A DNA stretch of 64,000 nt, taken from Pantoea vagans. Its GTDB lineage: Bacteria > Pseudomonadota > Gammaproteobacteria > Enterobacterales > Enterobacteriaceae. The notes under the pieces were generated by a model that saw only the letters and a list, made by a program, of their open reading frames with translations, was not told the origin of the DNA and ran no database searches. The stretch is from contig NZ_CP038853.1 in the NCBI RefSeq assembly GCF_004792415.1, positions 1,426,001 through 1,490,000 on the forward strand, read 5' to 3'. Numbering within the stretch: the first letter of the stretch is position 1; each line of letters opens with the position of its first letter. The translations under genes were made by a program, and so were the position numbers. Shown piece after piece: positions 19,401 to 32,642 of this stretch.

Positions 19401-20464
19401 TCACAAATAGTCATGACCCTCGTCCATTGGCTTTCATTCTTCATGAATTAAAAATTAACGACCAATTGATTGATATCACCCGTCCGGTGTTGGCAGACAA
19501 AAGTCGTATCCCAGCAGATGAAGTTTTTTCAACGCTATCTGAAGCGGCAGAGGAAACAAGATTTCCTCTTAATATCAATCTTACAGCCATGAGAGGTCCT
19601 CATTCACCATCAATGGAAGATTTTATATCCTCCAATGTTAGTAAATATGACCTGGTCGTTACACACAATATTGTTTTTAAACCTGCCGTGTTTGCATTAG
19701 AAATGGCGAAACAGAACAATGTTCCTTCGCTTCTGATTCCTCATGCTCATCTTGATGATGATTATTATCATTTTCCCGATTTGATGGAAGCAGCTCGCAA
19801 CGCTACGCAAGTTCTGACGGTCCCTAAAGCTGCCAGTGAGTTCTATACTTCCAGAGGCTGTAGCTCAACCTATCTGCCCGGCGGGGCAGATATACATGAA
19901 GAGTTTTCTGAGAGTGACAGCAACGCTTTCAGAGAGATTTACAAAGATAAGCGGAATTTTGTCCTTATACTGGGGCGTAAATCTGGTGCAAAAGGCTATC
20001 GTTCAGTTGTACAGGCGGTAGAAAAAATAAACCAGTCTGGCAAAAAAATTAACGTAGTTATGATTGGTCCTGACGACGATGGTATCGAACTTGATTCGCC
20101 ATTCGTTACCTATTTGGGAAGACAACCCCGGCAAGTTGTCAGGGGTGCGCTTCTGGAGTGTCTTGCGCTGGTAAATATGAGCACCAGCGAAAGCTTCGGT
20201 ATAGTTCTTCTTGAAGCGTGGTTGGCAAAAAAACCAGTTATCGCTAACAATCTTTGTGTTGCTTTCCATGATATGGCTGTGGACGGTGAGAATGCTTTAT
20301 TAGTGACGCCTGACGGGCTTCAGGAGGCTCTTGAACGTGTTACCGATGATGCCGAGTTATGTAAGCGCTTAGCTAATAATGGATACAGGACAGCACAGAA
20401 TTTCAGCTGGGAAACCGTGGAACAGCAATTTGTTGATTTCTGTCGCAAGACTGTCAAAAATTAG
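16448..20464 (+). CDS. Three-domain glycosyltransferase, putative D-rhamnan polymerase
   Basis: A 1338-residue protein with three GT-B units. Units A (about 1-390) and B (about 391-783) resemble each other: FVGSAHLPNV versus FLGSAHMPNV, and SGSGSNIKALDYFSYG versus TGSGSNIKLADFFANG. In both, the second acid of the EX7E motif appears as Asp and the first is absent. Unit C (about 784-1338) has an intact EX7E (ESFGIVLLEAWLA) and a beta-rich insert of about 110 residues (near 905-1010) in its N-terminal half. It occupies the position of the multidomain polymerase WbdA next to wbdD. Likely adds the D-rhamnose residues of the repeat. Linkages and donor are inferred. Confidence 0.8.
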   Translation: MKKILALNFFPAFVPVSNGGESKLYNFYKVLSKYHHITLLTSTHPDVSEEVIYHTATFVERRIPKDNYFMNCWAELSEHLTKGHGDLSAPAIAASAAYPTLMHAAYLQEYETADIIIHDFPFTVDFDIFMGFDDKPRVYNSHNCETVLYSSLHASEKSKPIVDIVAKAEKKLLEHADLILYCGDGDYESFKELAPHKESVMFYSPNGMIEQAKVPLPQSEKKKHSAVFVGSAHLPNVSAALHIAENIAPKCPQVTFDIIGGCLPEGNYASNVIRHGRVTDAEKVRLFSNASIALNPMLSGSGSNIKALDYFSYGLPILSTSFGMRGFNTQPGKHYIESDLNNFPERINEILSEKSFSNTLDIGVEGKSYASTHYTWEAIVKKLLPQLHLLNMKNQNFALVLNDYNSFSGVGGGATRTRGLYQAVNDIANVVFLCFSDDDKIHSYQYDQKTHVISLPKTDAHLQEVNKLNSQFHISCDDIIASNHCTSNNFLVSVYNIIKKAARYIIVEHPYMTPLPIKFHDRFVYSSQNDETKLKSELHKWNPCKDYLVNMVTIVEKNAVEKAAMTIAVSEDDAYSMLVGKRASGPMLVVRNGSQVPVSISESINEDVKSKLDGKSAVFLGSAHMPNVDAVNFLLQHVVPLCPDVQFNIVGSVCNAIAIKPAKNVVLWGVVDEETKCAILSNSLFAINPVITGSGSNIKLADFFANGLFVVSTGFGLRGYPDIIKKHIALAETDKFSDVINNLSVSDSIFSEKMRHERKNIFLSELSMVGIARKFVGALENLEKPKRKVLFVTYRYTHPELGGAESNLKRFLKALGDTDEFEIDVVTSEVSKINNNARFMENYEFDSALGAPIEMSNLRFARFPVLQQLETRTNKALHSAWRIQPAFEKAVFQKSNISLYDGLAWGWSDVEGVASEAYRWGYSSCCIYASSAGNVLIKGYAPVKSMLTLQAESGAIYSYSEVEGSFSLNIAVESGALEIFTSSPFTNSHDPRPLAFILHELKINDQLIDITRPVLADKSRIPADEVFSTLSEAAEETRFPLNINLTAMRGPHSPSMEDFISSNVSKYDLVVTHNIVFKPAVFALEMAKQNNVPSLLIPHAHLDDDYYHFPDLMEAARNATQVLTVPKAASEFYTSRGCSSTYLPGGADIHEEFSESDSNAFREIYKDKRNFVLILGRKSGAKGYRSVVQAVEKINQSGKKINVVMIGPDDDGIELDSPFVTYLGRQPRQVVRGALLECLALVNMSTSESFGIVLLEAWLAKKPVIANNLCVAFHDMAVDGENALLVTPDGLQEALERVTDDAELCKRLANNGYRTAQNFSWETVEQQFVDFCRKTVKN

Positions 20465-20722
20465 CCTTATCCATTTTTTATAATTTAACCCATATATTGG
20501 TTGCCAGGTTTTTTCAGCAGTATAACTATTTTGGTTAGACCTATACTGCAGTCAAGGGATGGAGTTTTATAATCTGTATGACATTTATTTTGATAGGGAT
20601 TTTTCGAAAATTTGCGTCATCACTGGTTAAATAAGATTCTCCTGCAACAATATGAATTTTATAATGTTTTATAATCGATGTTTTTGTTAAGTATGGTGTT
20701 GTAATTCTGGCATTTGTTGTTG
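20465..20722. other. Non-coding AT-rich tail of the O-antigen locus
   Basis: About 260 AT-rich bases between the polymerase gene and the bidirectional terminator. No gene, repeat or regulatory site could be recognised; only short shadow frames are present. Confidence 0.5.
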
Positions 20723-20753
20723 AAAAGGGCTTCCTCCGGGAAGCCCTTTTTTT
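20723..20753. terminator. Bidirectional terminator between the O-antigen operon and the deacylase gene
   Basis: Perfect 12-bp stem (20723-20734 with 20739-20750), TCCG loop, T run on the plus strand and A run at the left edge that reads as T on the minus strand. It serves both convergent units and touches the stop codon of the minus-strand gene. Confidence 0.92.
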
Positions 20754-22050
20754 ATCCCACCAGCAAATCCCCGCTCCGAATCTCCCGCTCTCCCGCCAGC
20801 CGCACAACCAGCATGCCTGCCGTCGCAAACCTTACCCAGTGTCTCGCATAGAGAATACCGCCATGCTCCGCCACCAGTGGGGTGATGTGGTCCGTAATCG
20901 GATCAATAATCTCAGCCACTACTTCTCCCGGGCGAATCTGCGCACCGAGCGGTTTGCGGTGCAGGATCAGCCCTGACACCGGCGAATGAATGTATTCACA
21001 ACCTGATAACGGCGTAGCGGGGTTTTTCAGGGCAGGGGAGGCCGTCGCCATTCCCTCGCTATGACGTTCTTTAATCACACCTGCTTCTCCCGGTGCTTCA
21101 GCCACGTCAGGCACGGTTAAGCCAATCGGCCCGTCATTGATCGCCACAACATCATCACCGCCCGCGTTGGCCGGAACCAGTTCATCACCACCAATAACGG
21201 GCGCAGCTACCTCTACTGAAATCGATGGCTCGCTGTAGCCGATATAGCCGCCTTCCTGCATCGCCGAAATAATCGCATCTGCATCTTTCTCCGCTTGTTC
21301 AGGCGACACATCACGGACACCACGCAACTCAAGCGTCACCGGCAATAAGCCGCGCGGCATCGGGTAATCCTTGCCGAACCGCTCTGCCAGCGTCAGCCAG
21401 GGTTCGCAGCAGGCTTCGTCAAATGGTTCACCACCGGAGATCTGCGCCAGCAGCTGTACTTCACTGCCTAACCAGCGCGCCAGCGGCTCAATGTCCGGCC
21501 AGGCATGAGGCGTGGTGTAGAGATGCGGTACAGCTTCCCAGTCACAGTGCAGGTCAATCATCAGATCCGCCTGACTGGCCATCCGCATCAGCGTATAGCG
21601 CTGCGCATCCAGCTCGGTCTTTGGCACGGTATCGCGATAATGACGATCAATCGCATCGCGAATAAGGTTCCTGTTCTGTGATTCACTCTGGGTCAGACTC
21701 TCAGCCAGCCCTGCAGCCAGAGTATTGCCCAGTGACGGAAAACGGCGATTGAAGTCCTGACCGGAGAGGGTATGAAAGCGGCCCAGATGGGTGCCGTGCC
21801 AGTGCTGTCCCAGTGCCAGCGGATTAGCTACCGGAACCAGGGTAAATGCAGCTTTAAGCTGTCCGGCGGACTCCAGCGCCTGCAGCCGCTGCTTTAAATA
21901 CCAGGCCACCGCCATACCGGGCAGTTCGTCGCCATGCAGCGCAGCCTGGATATAAACCTGACGTTCATTGTCCTCAGCAAAGTGAAAACTGATGATTTCA
22001 CGCTGGGTGCCTAAAGAGGCGCTTAACAGTGGATGATGTTGTTGATGCAT
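20752..22050 (-). CDS. Succinylglutamate desuccinylase/aspartoacylase-family zinc deacylase
   Basis: A 432-residue protein of the AstE/AspA branch of the M14 zinc carboxypeptidases. HGDE at residues 39-42 gives two zinc ligands, MIDLHCDWE gives the third (His), and TLELRG carries the likely catalytic Glu. A low-complexity, Gly/Ala/Pro-rich linker of about 65 residues separates the catalytic part from a C-terminal lipoyl-like beta domain (GAQIRPGEVVAEI). The family removes acyl groups from amino acids or small amides. An amino-acid binding protein gene lies just upstream on the same strand, suggesting uptake and deacylation of an N-acylated amino acid. Exact substrate unknown. Confidence 0.78.
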   Translation of the reverse strand: MHQQHHPLLSASLGTQREIISFHFAEDNERQVYIQAALHGDELPGMAVAWYLKQRLQALESAGQLKAAFTLVPVANPLALGQHWHGTHLGRFHTLSGQDFNRRFPSLGNTLAAGLAESLTQSESQNRNLIRDAIDRHYRDTVPKTELDAQRYTLMRMASQADLMIDLHCDWEAVPHLYTTPHAWPDIEPLARWLGSEVQLLAQISGGEPFDEACCEPWLTLAERFGKDYPMPRGLLPVTLELRGVRDVSPEQAEKDADAIISAMQEGGYIGYSEPSISVEVAAPVIGGDELVPANAGGDDVVAINDGPIGLTVPDVAEAPGEAGVIKERHSEGMATASPALKNPATPLSGCEYIHSPVSGLILHRKPLGAQIRPGEVVAEIIDPITDHITPLVAEHGGILYARHWVRFATAGMLVVRLAGEREIRSGDLLVG

Positions 22051-22156
22051 ACCGTGTTAATGTCCTTTAATCGGCAAAGGACGACAGCGCGCCGTCCCGA
22101 AAAAGTTAGAGTATAGTGCCGGATCGCGGTGAGGACGAAAAAGGGCGACCGCGAGG

Positions 22157-22948
22157 TTACTGCTGAATAGAGATATCCGTGGCGAAGTAGCGCTTCTGAA
22201 TCTGATCGAAGGTGCCATTCTTTTTGATTTCGGCAAAGGCGTTATCCAGCGCCGTTTTCAGTTCGGTATCGCCTTTGCGCAGGCCAATTGCCGTGCCGGG
22301 GCCGATAATCGGATCCTGAATAATCGGGCCAGCCAGTTCAAAATCTTTGCCCTGCGGATGCTTCAGGAAGCCAATCGCTGCCTGTGCCGCGTCGGTAAAG
22401 ACGGCATCCAGTCGGCCTGAAACCAGATCGCTTTCAACCTGTGCCTGATCGCCATAGGGCACCACGGTCACACCGTAGGGCTGCCATTTCGCCAGCGCAT
22501 AACGCTCCTGAACCGTTCCCTGTTCCACGCCGACCGTTTTCCCTTTCAGAGACTCGACGGTGGGCAGGATGCCGGCGCCTTTACGGGCAATCAACTGGGT
22601 GTGGGTGTCATACAGCGGCACGGTAAAATCGATCTGCTTCAGGCGCTCTTCGGTAATACCCATGTCAGACAGAATGGCGTCAAACTTACGCGCTTTCAGC
22701 GCCGGGATCATGCCGTCAAACTGGCTTTCAACCCAGACGCATTTCGCCTGCATCTGCGTGCAGAGCGCATTACCCAGATCGATATCAAAGCCGACCAGCT
22801 TGCCCTGTGGCGTTTTTGATTCAAACGGCGGATAGGTCGGATCGACCGCAAAACGCACCTGTTCAACTTTTGCCTGAGCGCTAAACGCGCAGCCTGCCAT
22901 AACCGCCACAGCCAGCGTCTGGCGCAGGCGTTGAGTAAAAATGTTCAT
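22157..22948 (-). CDS. Periplasmic amino-acid-binding protein of an ABC transporter (family 3)
   Basis: A 263-residue solute-binding protein. The start MNIFTQRLRQTLAVAV with cleavage after SAQA is a clear Sec signal peptide; the longer frame from 23014 adds a non-signal tail and was rejected. The mature part begins VRFAVDPTYPPFESK and contains GFDIDLGNAL, the family 3 signature of polar amino-acid binders such as HisJ, ArgT and ArtJ. No permease or ATPase gene is adjacent, so it is an orphan receptor or uses a transporter encoded elsewhere. It is 106 bases upstream of the deacylase gene and may share its transcript. Confidence 0.85.
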   Translation of the reverse strand: MNIFTQRLRQTLAVAVMAGCAFSAQAKVEQVRFAVDPTYPPFESKTPQGKLVGFDIDLGNALCTQMQAKCVWVESQFDGMIPALKARKFDAILSDMGITEERLKQIDFTVPLYDTHTQLIARKGAGILPTVESLKGKTVGVEQGTVQERYALAKWQPYGVTVVPYGDQAQVESDLVSGRLDAVFTDAAQAAIGFLKHPQGKDFELAGPIIQDPIIGPGTAIGLRKGDTELKTALDNAFAEIKKNGTFDQIQKRYFATDISIQQ

Positions 22949-23014
22949 GATTTTGCTCTTATTCTGTCGTGATGAGTGATTATGCAGAGTATCGCCGGGC
23001 TGCCGGGATGGCAA

Positions 23015-23491
23015 TTACTGCGTTATCTCAATCACGTCAGCTTTGCACAGCGCCCGGTAATCTTCGGTGTTCAGGATCACCGAGCACTCCAGCAGACCGG
23101 CGTTAAAGGCGATCTCCGGATAACGCTCAAACAGCGCGGGATCAACCACCAGTCTGAGGTCGGGATGAAAGCTGAACGGTGGGATAGCGCCAAACACGCA
23201 GCCGGTCAGCAGATCGGTCTCCGCCGGACTGGCGAGTGAGGCCCGGCGTCCACCGACCGCCGCGGCGACTTTGCCCAGGTCGGCCTGCCGATCGGCCGGT
23301 AACACCGCCAGGACATGCTGTTTAACGCCGTTGCCTTTCACATGACAGACCAGCGCTTTGGCGCCCTGGCCGATTTCGGTGCCGCGTATTGCCGCGACGG
23401 CTTCACATTTACCGGTCGCCTCATGTTGCATCAGGCGATAGCGCGCCTGATGCTGGTCGAGCAGGGCGATTAATTTTTCATGGGTTGTCAC
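23015..23491 (-). CDS. yeaK: YeaK-type aminoacyl-tRNA deacylase (YbaK/EbsC family)
   Basis: A 158-residue protein closely matching E. coli YeaK: HEATGKCEAVAAIRG, GQGAKALVCHVKGNG with the conserved Lys of the YbaK/ProX editing fold, and TGCVFGAIPPFSFHP. The family hydrolyses mischarged aminoacyl-tRNA in trans. The start is GTG 23491 with AGGAGAG six bases upstream, located inside the 3' end of hipB (14-base overlap). In E. coli yeaK is not linked to hip genes, so co-transcription with a HipA-type kinase is unusual. The amino-acid specificity cannot be read from sequence. Confidence 0.85.
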   Translation of the reverse strand: MTTHEKLIALLDQHQARYRLMQHEATGKCEAVAAIRGTEIGQGAKALVCHVKGNGVKQHVLAVLPADRQADLGKVAAAVGGRRASLASPAETDLLTGCVFGAIPPFSFHPDLRLVVDPALFERYPEIAFNAGLLECSVILNTEDYRALCKADVIEITQ

Positions 23492-23810
23492 GGTTCTCTC
23501 CTGCGGTCAGTTGCATCATCAGTGTCTGCAGCATATGCGATTGACGCGGCACGATGCCGGTTTTCAGACCCAGCGGCTTAAGCGCCCGGTTGAGGGTAGC
23601 CAGCGTGGTATTCTCCCTGTCCTGTTCGATATCTGACAGTGTCCGGCGGCTAATCCCTGCCAGCGCGGCATAACGTTCCTGAGAGAACCCCAGCACGTTT
23701 TTGCGAAGCTGCATCAGGAGCTCGCCCTGTGACAGTTTCTCTTCAAGAAACTGCTGAAGAAGATCCAGCAGCATCGCTTCACGTTCAAAAGGTGACAGCG
23801 TTTTTTTCAT
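23478..23810 (-). CDS. hipB: HipB-like XRE antitoxin/repressor
   Basis: A 110-residue protein with a helix-turn-helix at about residues 38-75 (LGFSQERYAALAGISRRTLS), the xenobiotic-response-element fold of HipB. In HipBA systems HipB neutralises the HipA kinase and represses the operon. It overlaps hipA by ATGA (23807-23810) and yeaK by 14 bases. It is encoded downstream of hipA, opposite to the classic hipB-hipA order, so antitoxin translation may depend on toxin translation. The palindromes upstream of hipA are its likely operators. Confidence 0.82.
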   Translation of the reverse strand: MKKTLSPFEREAMLLDLLQQFLEEKLSQGELLMQLRKNVLGFSQERYAALAGISRRTLSDIEQDRENTTLATLNRALKPLGLKTGIVPRQSHMLQTLMMQLTAGENRDNP

Positions 23811-25123
23811 AGTTGCCAGCCTTCAATACGCTGATCCAGATAATCGAATCCCATCGCTGGCATAGTCAGAATTGATGCCGGAACGCCTCGCTGCTGCAGG
23901 CGCTCTCTGAGTCCGGTTAGCTGGCGGGCCAGCGCGGCCAGTTCGGCCAGTAATCTGTCAGAGGGGATCAGATCATCTAAAGCCTCAGCAATCAGCTGCC
24001 ATTGATAATGTCCCCCCTCTTCAAACGGTGATCCCCATTGCGTCGTTCGTACCACGCCTTCGGGATCGGCTTTCATCGGGGCAAAATCATAGATGGGTGC
24101 AAGCCACATACCGGTGTTCTGTTTCAGGATTGCGCTGTTACGGCCATGATTATCAGAATTGCCAAACGCAATATTCAGCATGTCGCGTTTTACCCACTCA
24201 ATCACGAATCCCTCCTGCACAGCCCTTTCAGGATTAAGTCGTTTGAGTAGAGTGCGGATCACCTCGAAATGATTGAGATAGCTGCCCGGCGGTTTTTGAA
24301 GTATCGAATAGACAGACTCCAGGCCATACATCACTTTTTCGCCCTCAATGTAACTTACATCAAAGCGAGGCAACCATAAGGAAGGATAACGGCTACCTTC
24401 GCGCAACTTCATGTGCTCACAAGGAATTGTGTCGAATCCCATTGCCTCCAGTTCATGATAGTAGTGGTATTCGGCGCGAAGTATATCGCAGTCGATTGCA
24501 CTGCGTGTTCCGCGCGGATACTTGACCAGATAATGGGCATCCTGATTGTGTAAATCATCCTGCCAGGTATCTATCCATACCTCATCCTCCGGCGTACAGC
24601 GTAATAAGAGTTTTGGTGCCTCACCGCCGGCCCCGGTCGCTCCGCCGCTGGCTGCACCCATTTGCTGTGCGTACGCCAGAAAATCACTGTCACGTTCGAT
24701 GACCCATTCAGAGGGGAAGCGACGATCGCGCAGCTGACTCTGAGCGGGCAATGCGGGTACTGACTCTTTAATACGCAGATTTCCCACGGGCGCAATCGTG
24801 CCGGATTTCAGCAGCCAGTAGTCCTGTTCAGCCGCAGATTTTCCCTGTAACCCCAGTTGCTGAACCCAGTAACGTCGGCTGGCACCGGCAGGTATGATGT
24901 CATCAAGGAACGTAAACCACGGACGTGCGGCATAACTGCCAATAAGCATGACCGGATAATTCAGACTGCAGCTGGCGTAATCATTACGATCAAGATAATC
25001 AACAGCGTAGTCAAAGTCGTAAGCAAGTAAGGCGGCGCTTTCACGCCCCTGGAGGGGATGCTGAATATTGAGTTGAGCGGCATCATACCAGCGGCCTTTA
25101 ATAAATAGCTGGAGCGTAAGCAT
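23807..25123 (-). CDS. hipA: HipA-like serine/threonine kinase toxin
   Basis: A 438-residue HipA-fold kinase. Residues 1-120 match the N-terminal HipA domain; a Gly-rich nucleotide loop SGGATGAGGEAPK lies at 159-171, a candidate ATP-binding Lys at 201, catalytic FGNSDNHGRN at 320-329 and the metal-binding DFA at 346-348, so it should be active. Classic HipA phosphorylates glutamyl-tRNA synthetase and causes dormancy. ATG 25123 follows AGGTG. It is the first gene of a hipA-hipB-yeaK chain. The target here is unknown; a domesticated regulatory kinase is possible. Confidence 0.83.
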   Translation of the reverse strand: MLTLQLFIKGRWYDAAQLNIQHPLQGRESAALLAYDFDYAVDYLDRNDYASCSLNYPVMLIGSYAARPWFTFLDDIIPAGASRRYWVQQLGLQGKSAAEQDYWLLKSGTIAPVGNLRIKESVPALPAQSQLRDRRFPSEWVIERDSDFLAYAQQMGAASGGATGAGGEAPKLLLRCTPEDEVWIDTWQDDLHNQDAHYLVKYPRGTRSAIDCDILRAEYHYYHELEAMGFDTIPCEHMKLREGSRYPSLWLPRFDVSYIEGEKVMYGLESVYSILQKPPGSYLNHFEVIRTLLKRLNPERAVQEGFVIEWVKRDMLNIAFGNSDNHGRNSAILKQNTGMWLAPIYDFAPMKADPEGVVRTTQWGSPFEEGGHYQWQLIAEALDDLIPSDRLLAELAALARQLTGLRERLQQRGVPASILTMPAMGFDYLDQRIEGWQL

Positions 25124-25132
25124 GGCAACACC

Positions 25133-25156
25133 TGTTGAGCAATATTATGCTCAACA
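25133..25156. promoter_or_regulatory. Perfect palindrome at the hipA start, probable HipB operator
   Basis: TGTTGAGCA at 25133-25141 and TGCTCAACA at 25148-25156 are perfect inverted arms around a 6-base AT spacer, starting nine bases upstream of the hipA ATG. The TGAGCA/TGCTCA half-site occurs again twice further upstream (25189-25194 and 25218-25223), as expected for cooperative binding by a HipB-type repressor. Confidence 0.65.
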
Positions 25157-25187
25157 ATAACGTTTAATTTAATTTTTGAGAAGTATT

Positions 25188-25224
25188 CTGCTCAGAATCT
25201 GCATAAAAACGAAATTCTGAGCAG
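25188..25224. promoter_or_regulatory. Second inverted repeat between hisI and hipA
   Basis: CTGCTCAGAAT (25188-25198) and ATTCTGAGCAG (25214-25224) form a perfect 11-bp inverted repeat, 13 bases after the hisI stop. It shares the TGCTCA core with the hipA palindrome. It lacks a T tract on the minus strand, so it is not a good his terminator; it is more likely an upstream operator pair, or an mRNA-protecting hairpin. Confidence 0.5.
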
Positions 25225-25236
25225 GTTATTGCACAA

Positions 25237-25841
25237 TTACTTGTGGCGGGCGCGCAGGTTATTGATCACGGCGCTGAAGTCGAGATCCTGATCCTGCAAC
25301 AGCACTATCAGGTGATAGACCAGGTCTGATGCTTCATTGGTCAGCTCATCCCGATCGTTGACGGTCGCCGCCAGCGCGGTCTCAACGCCTTCTTCGCCCA
25401 CTTTCTGCGCGATGCGCTTGGTGCCGCTGGCATAGAGGCGTGCGGTATAAGAGCTTTCAGGGTCAGCTGATTTGCGTGACGCCAGCAGCTCTTCCAACTG
25501 ATAAAGGAAGGTCCACTCAGGCACAGCCGGCGAGAAGCAGCTGGTGGTGCCCAGATGGCAGGTCGGGCCAATCGGATTCGCCAGCACCAGCAGCGTGTCA
25601 TTGTCGCAGTCAGGCGTGATGCTCACTACCTGCAGAAAGTTGCCGGACGTTTCGCCTTTGGTCCACAAGCGGTTTTTGGTGCGGGAGAAAAAGGTGACAT
25701 TGCCTTCTGCCAGCGTTTTTTCCAGCGCCTCCGGGTTCATGTAGCCATGCATCAGCACTTCGCCTGAGACGTTGTGCTGAACGATGACCGGCATCATGCC
25801 CTCTGTTTTATCCCAGTCGAGAAGAGCCTGTTGTTGTTGAG

Positions 25842-25848
<7 letters not shown>
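25237..25848 (-). CDS. hisI: HisIE, phosphoribosyl-AMP cyclohydrolase / phosphoribosyl-ATP pyrophosphatase
   Basis: A 203-residue bifunctional enzyme for the second and third steps of histidine synthesis. The N-terminal cyclohydrolase half has [16 protein letters not shown] and the metal-binding cysteines in DCDNDTLL and [12 protein letters not shown]; the C-terminal pyrophosphatase half has the [10 protein letters not shown] helix. GTG 25848 is the start, overlapping hisF by seven bases. Last gene of the operon. No convincing terminator lies before hipA. Confidence 0.97.
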
Positions 25849-31368
<5,520 letters not shown>

Positions 31369-31371
31369 GGC

Positions 31372-32271
31372 TTACTCCATCATCTTCTCAATAGGCAGCA
31401 CCAGAATTGAACTGGCACCCAACGCTTTCAGTTTTTCCATGGTTTCCCAGAACAGGGTTTCGCTGCTGACCATGTGCATCGCCACGCGGCTGACATCGCC
31501 TGCCAGCGGCAGAACGGTCGGACGCTCAGCGCCAGGCAGCAGGCTGATTACTTCTTCCAGCCGCTCACTCGGCGCGTGCAGCATGATGTACTTCGATTCA
31601 CGCGCTTTAATCACGCCCTGAATACGGGTCATCATCTTGTCGATCAGCTCCTGCTTGGCGGCGGGCATCTCGCCGTCGCGCTGGATCAGGACGGCTTTTG
31701 AACGATAGATGACTTCCACTTCACGCAGGCCATTCGCTTCCAGCGTGGCACCGGTGGAGACCAGATCGCAGATGGCATCCGCCAGGCCGGCGCGGGTCGC
31801 TACTTCTACTGAACCGTTCAATAAACAGGTTTTGAAGCTGACGCCTTTCTTGTCGAGGTACTGTTTGAGCAGATGCGGATAAGAGGTGGCGATGCGGGAT
31901 TTATCGAGGCATTCCGGGCCGGTGTACTCGGCGTCTGTCGCCATTGCCAGTGAGAGACGGCAACCGCCGAAATCCAGGCGGCGCAGCGTAAAGTAGCGCG
32001 GGTCTTCACCCTGAGCGCGGCGTGAGAGTAACTCCTCTTCCAGCACGTTTTCACCGATGATGCCGAGATCGACCACACCATCCATGACCAGACCAGGGAT
32101 ATCGTCATCGCGCACACGCAGGATGTCGATCGGCATGTTCTCCGCAAACGCAATCAGGCGCTGTTGCTGAAGGTTGATTTTAACGCCGCAGCGCGCCAGC
32201 AGTTCGCGTGAATCATCACTTAAACGGCCAGATTTCTGCATAGCTATGCGTAAACGGGTGTTATCTAACAT
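31372..32271 (-). CDS. hisG: HisG, ATP phosphoribosyltransferase (long form)
   Basis: A 299-residue long-form HisG, the first and feedback-controlled enzyme of histidine synthesis, joining ATP and PRPP. The N-terminal [12 protein letters not shown], the PRPP-binding region [14 protein letters not shown] (near residues 175-190) and the C-terminal histidine-sensing domain are all present, so it does not need HisZ. First structural gene of the operon, 145 bases after the end of the hisL leader gene. Confidence 0.97.
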   Translation of the reverse strand: MLDNTRLRIAMQKSGRLSDDSRELLARCGVKINLQQQRLIAFAENMPIDILRVRDDDIPGLVMDGVVDLGIIGENVLEEELLSRRAQGEDPRYFTLRRLDFGGCRLSLAMATDAEYTGPECLDKSRIATSYPHLLKQYLDKKGVSFKTCLLNGSVEVATRAGLADAICDLVSTGATLEANGLREVEVIYRSKAVLIQRDGEMPAAKQELIDKMMTRIQGVIKARESKYIMLHAPSERLEEVISLLPGAERPTVLPLAGDVSRVAMHMVSSETLFWETMEKLKALGASSILVLPIEKMME

Positions 32272-32321
32272 GGTTCCTGTCCTCTTAATCCTGTCCTGAA
32301 AGTGTGGTTGCGTCAGCCCAT

Positions 32322-32353
32322 AAAAAAACCCCCGGAAGACGATCTTCCGGGGG
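32322..32353 (-). terminator. his operon attenuator (terminator hairpin)
   Basis: On the minus strand an 11-bp perfect stem (32343-32353 with 32329-32339), a 3-base loop and seven T residues (A run at 32322-32328). It lies between hisL and hisG. When histidyl-tRNA is scarce, the ribosome stalls in hisL and the alternative antiterminator pairing should form. Confidence 0.95.
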
Positions 32354-32415
32354 TTCTCTTGCGTTCACACCACTGGAAGATCTTGAAAGTCTTCCAGCAC
32401 CAATCGCCTGAAAGA

Positions 32416-32463
32416 CTAGTCAGGATGATGGTGGTGATGATGGTTGAACTGAACGCGTGTCAT
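32416..32463 (-). CDS. hisL: HisL, his operon leader peptide
   Basis: A 15-codon frame (MTRVQFN, six consecutive His codons, then Pro-Asp) too short for usual ORF calling. The E. coli leader has seven His in a row. The mix of CAT and CAC codons makes ribosome progress depend on charged histidyl-tRNA. Its position before the attenuator hairpin and hisG is diagnostic. Confidence 0.96.
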   Translation of the reverse strand: MTRVQFNHHHHHHPD

Positions 32464-32642
32464 ATTAATCTCGTCGATGAATGAGTATTCATTTGTGGGG
32501 TTTAACCTAGCGAAGATGGGAGCACTTGGCAACACTTTTTTAAACAGCCGGTTCGGAAAGCGCTGAAACAGGTTGTTCTGGTTTGCAATACGGGGGCAAA
32601 CTACGGTGAAGTCAGGATTGATGTTTCACGTCAGGAGTCAAA

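Noticed and set aside
12156..20464. A second JUMPstart for the wzm operon
   Set aside because: No ops core or JUMPstart-like block was found in the 420 bases before wzm on either strand.
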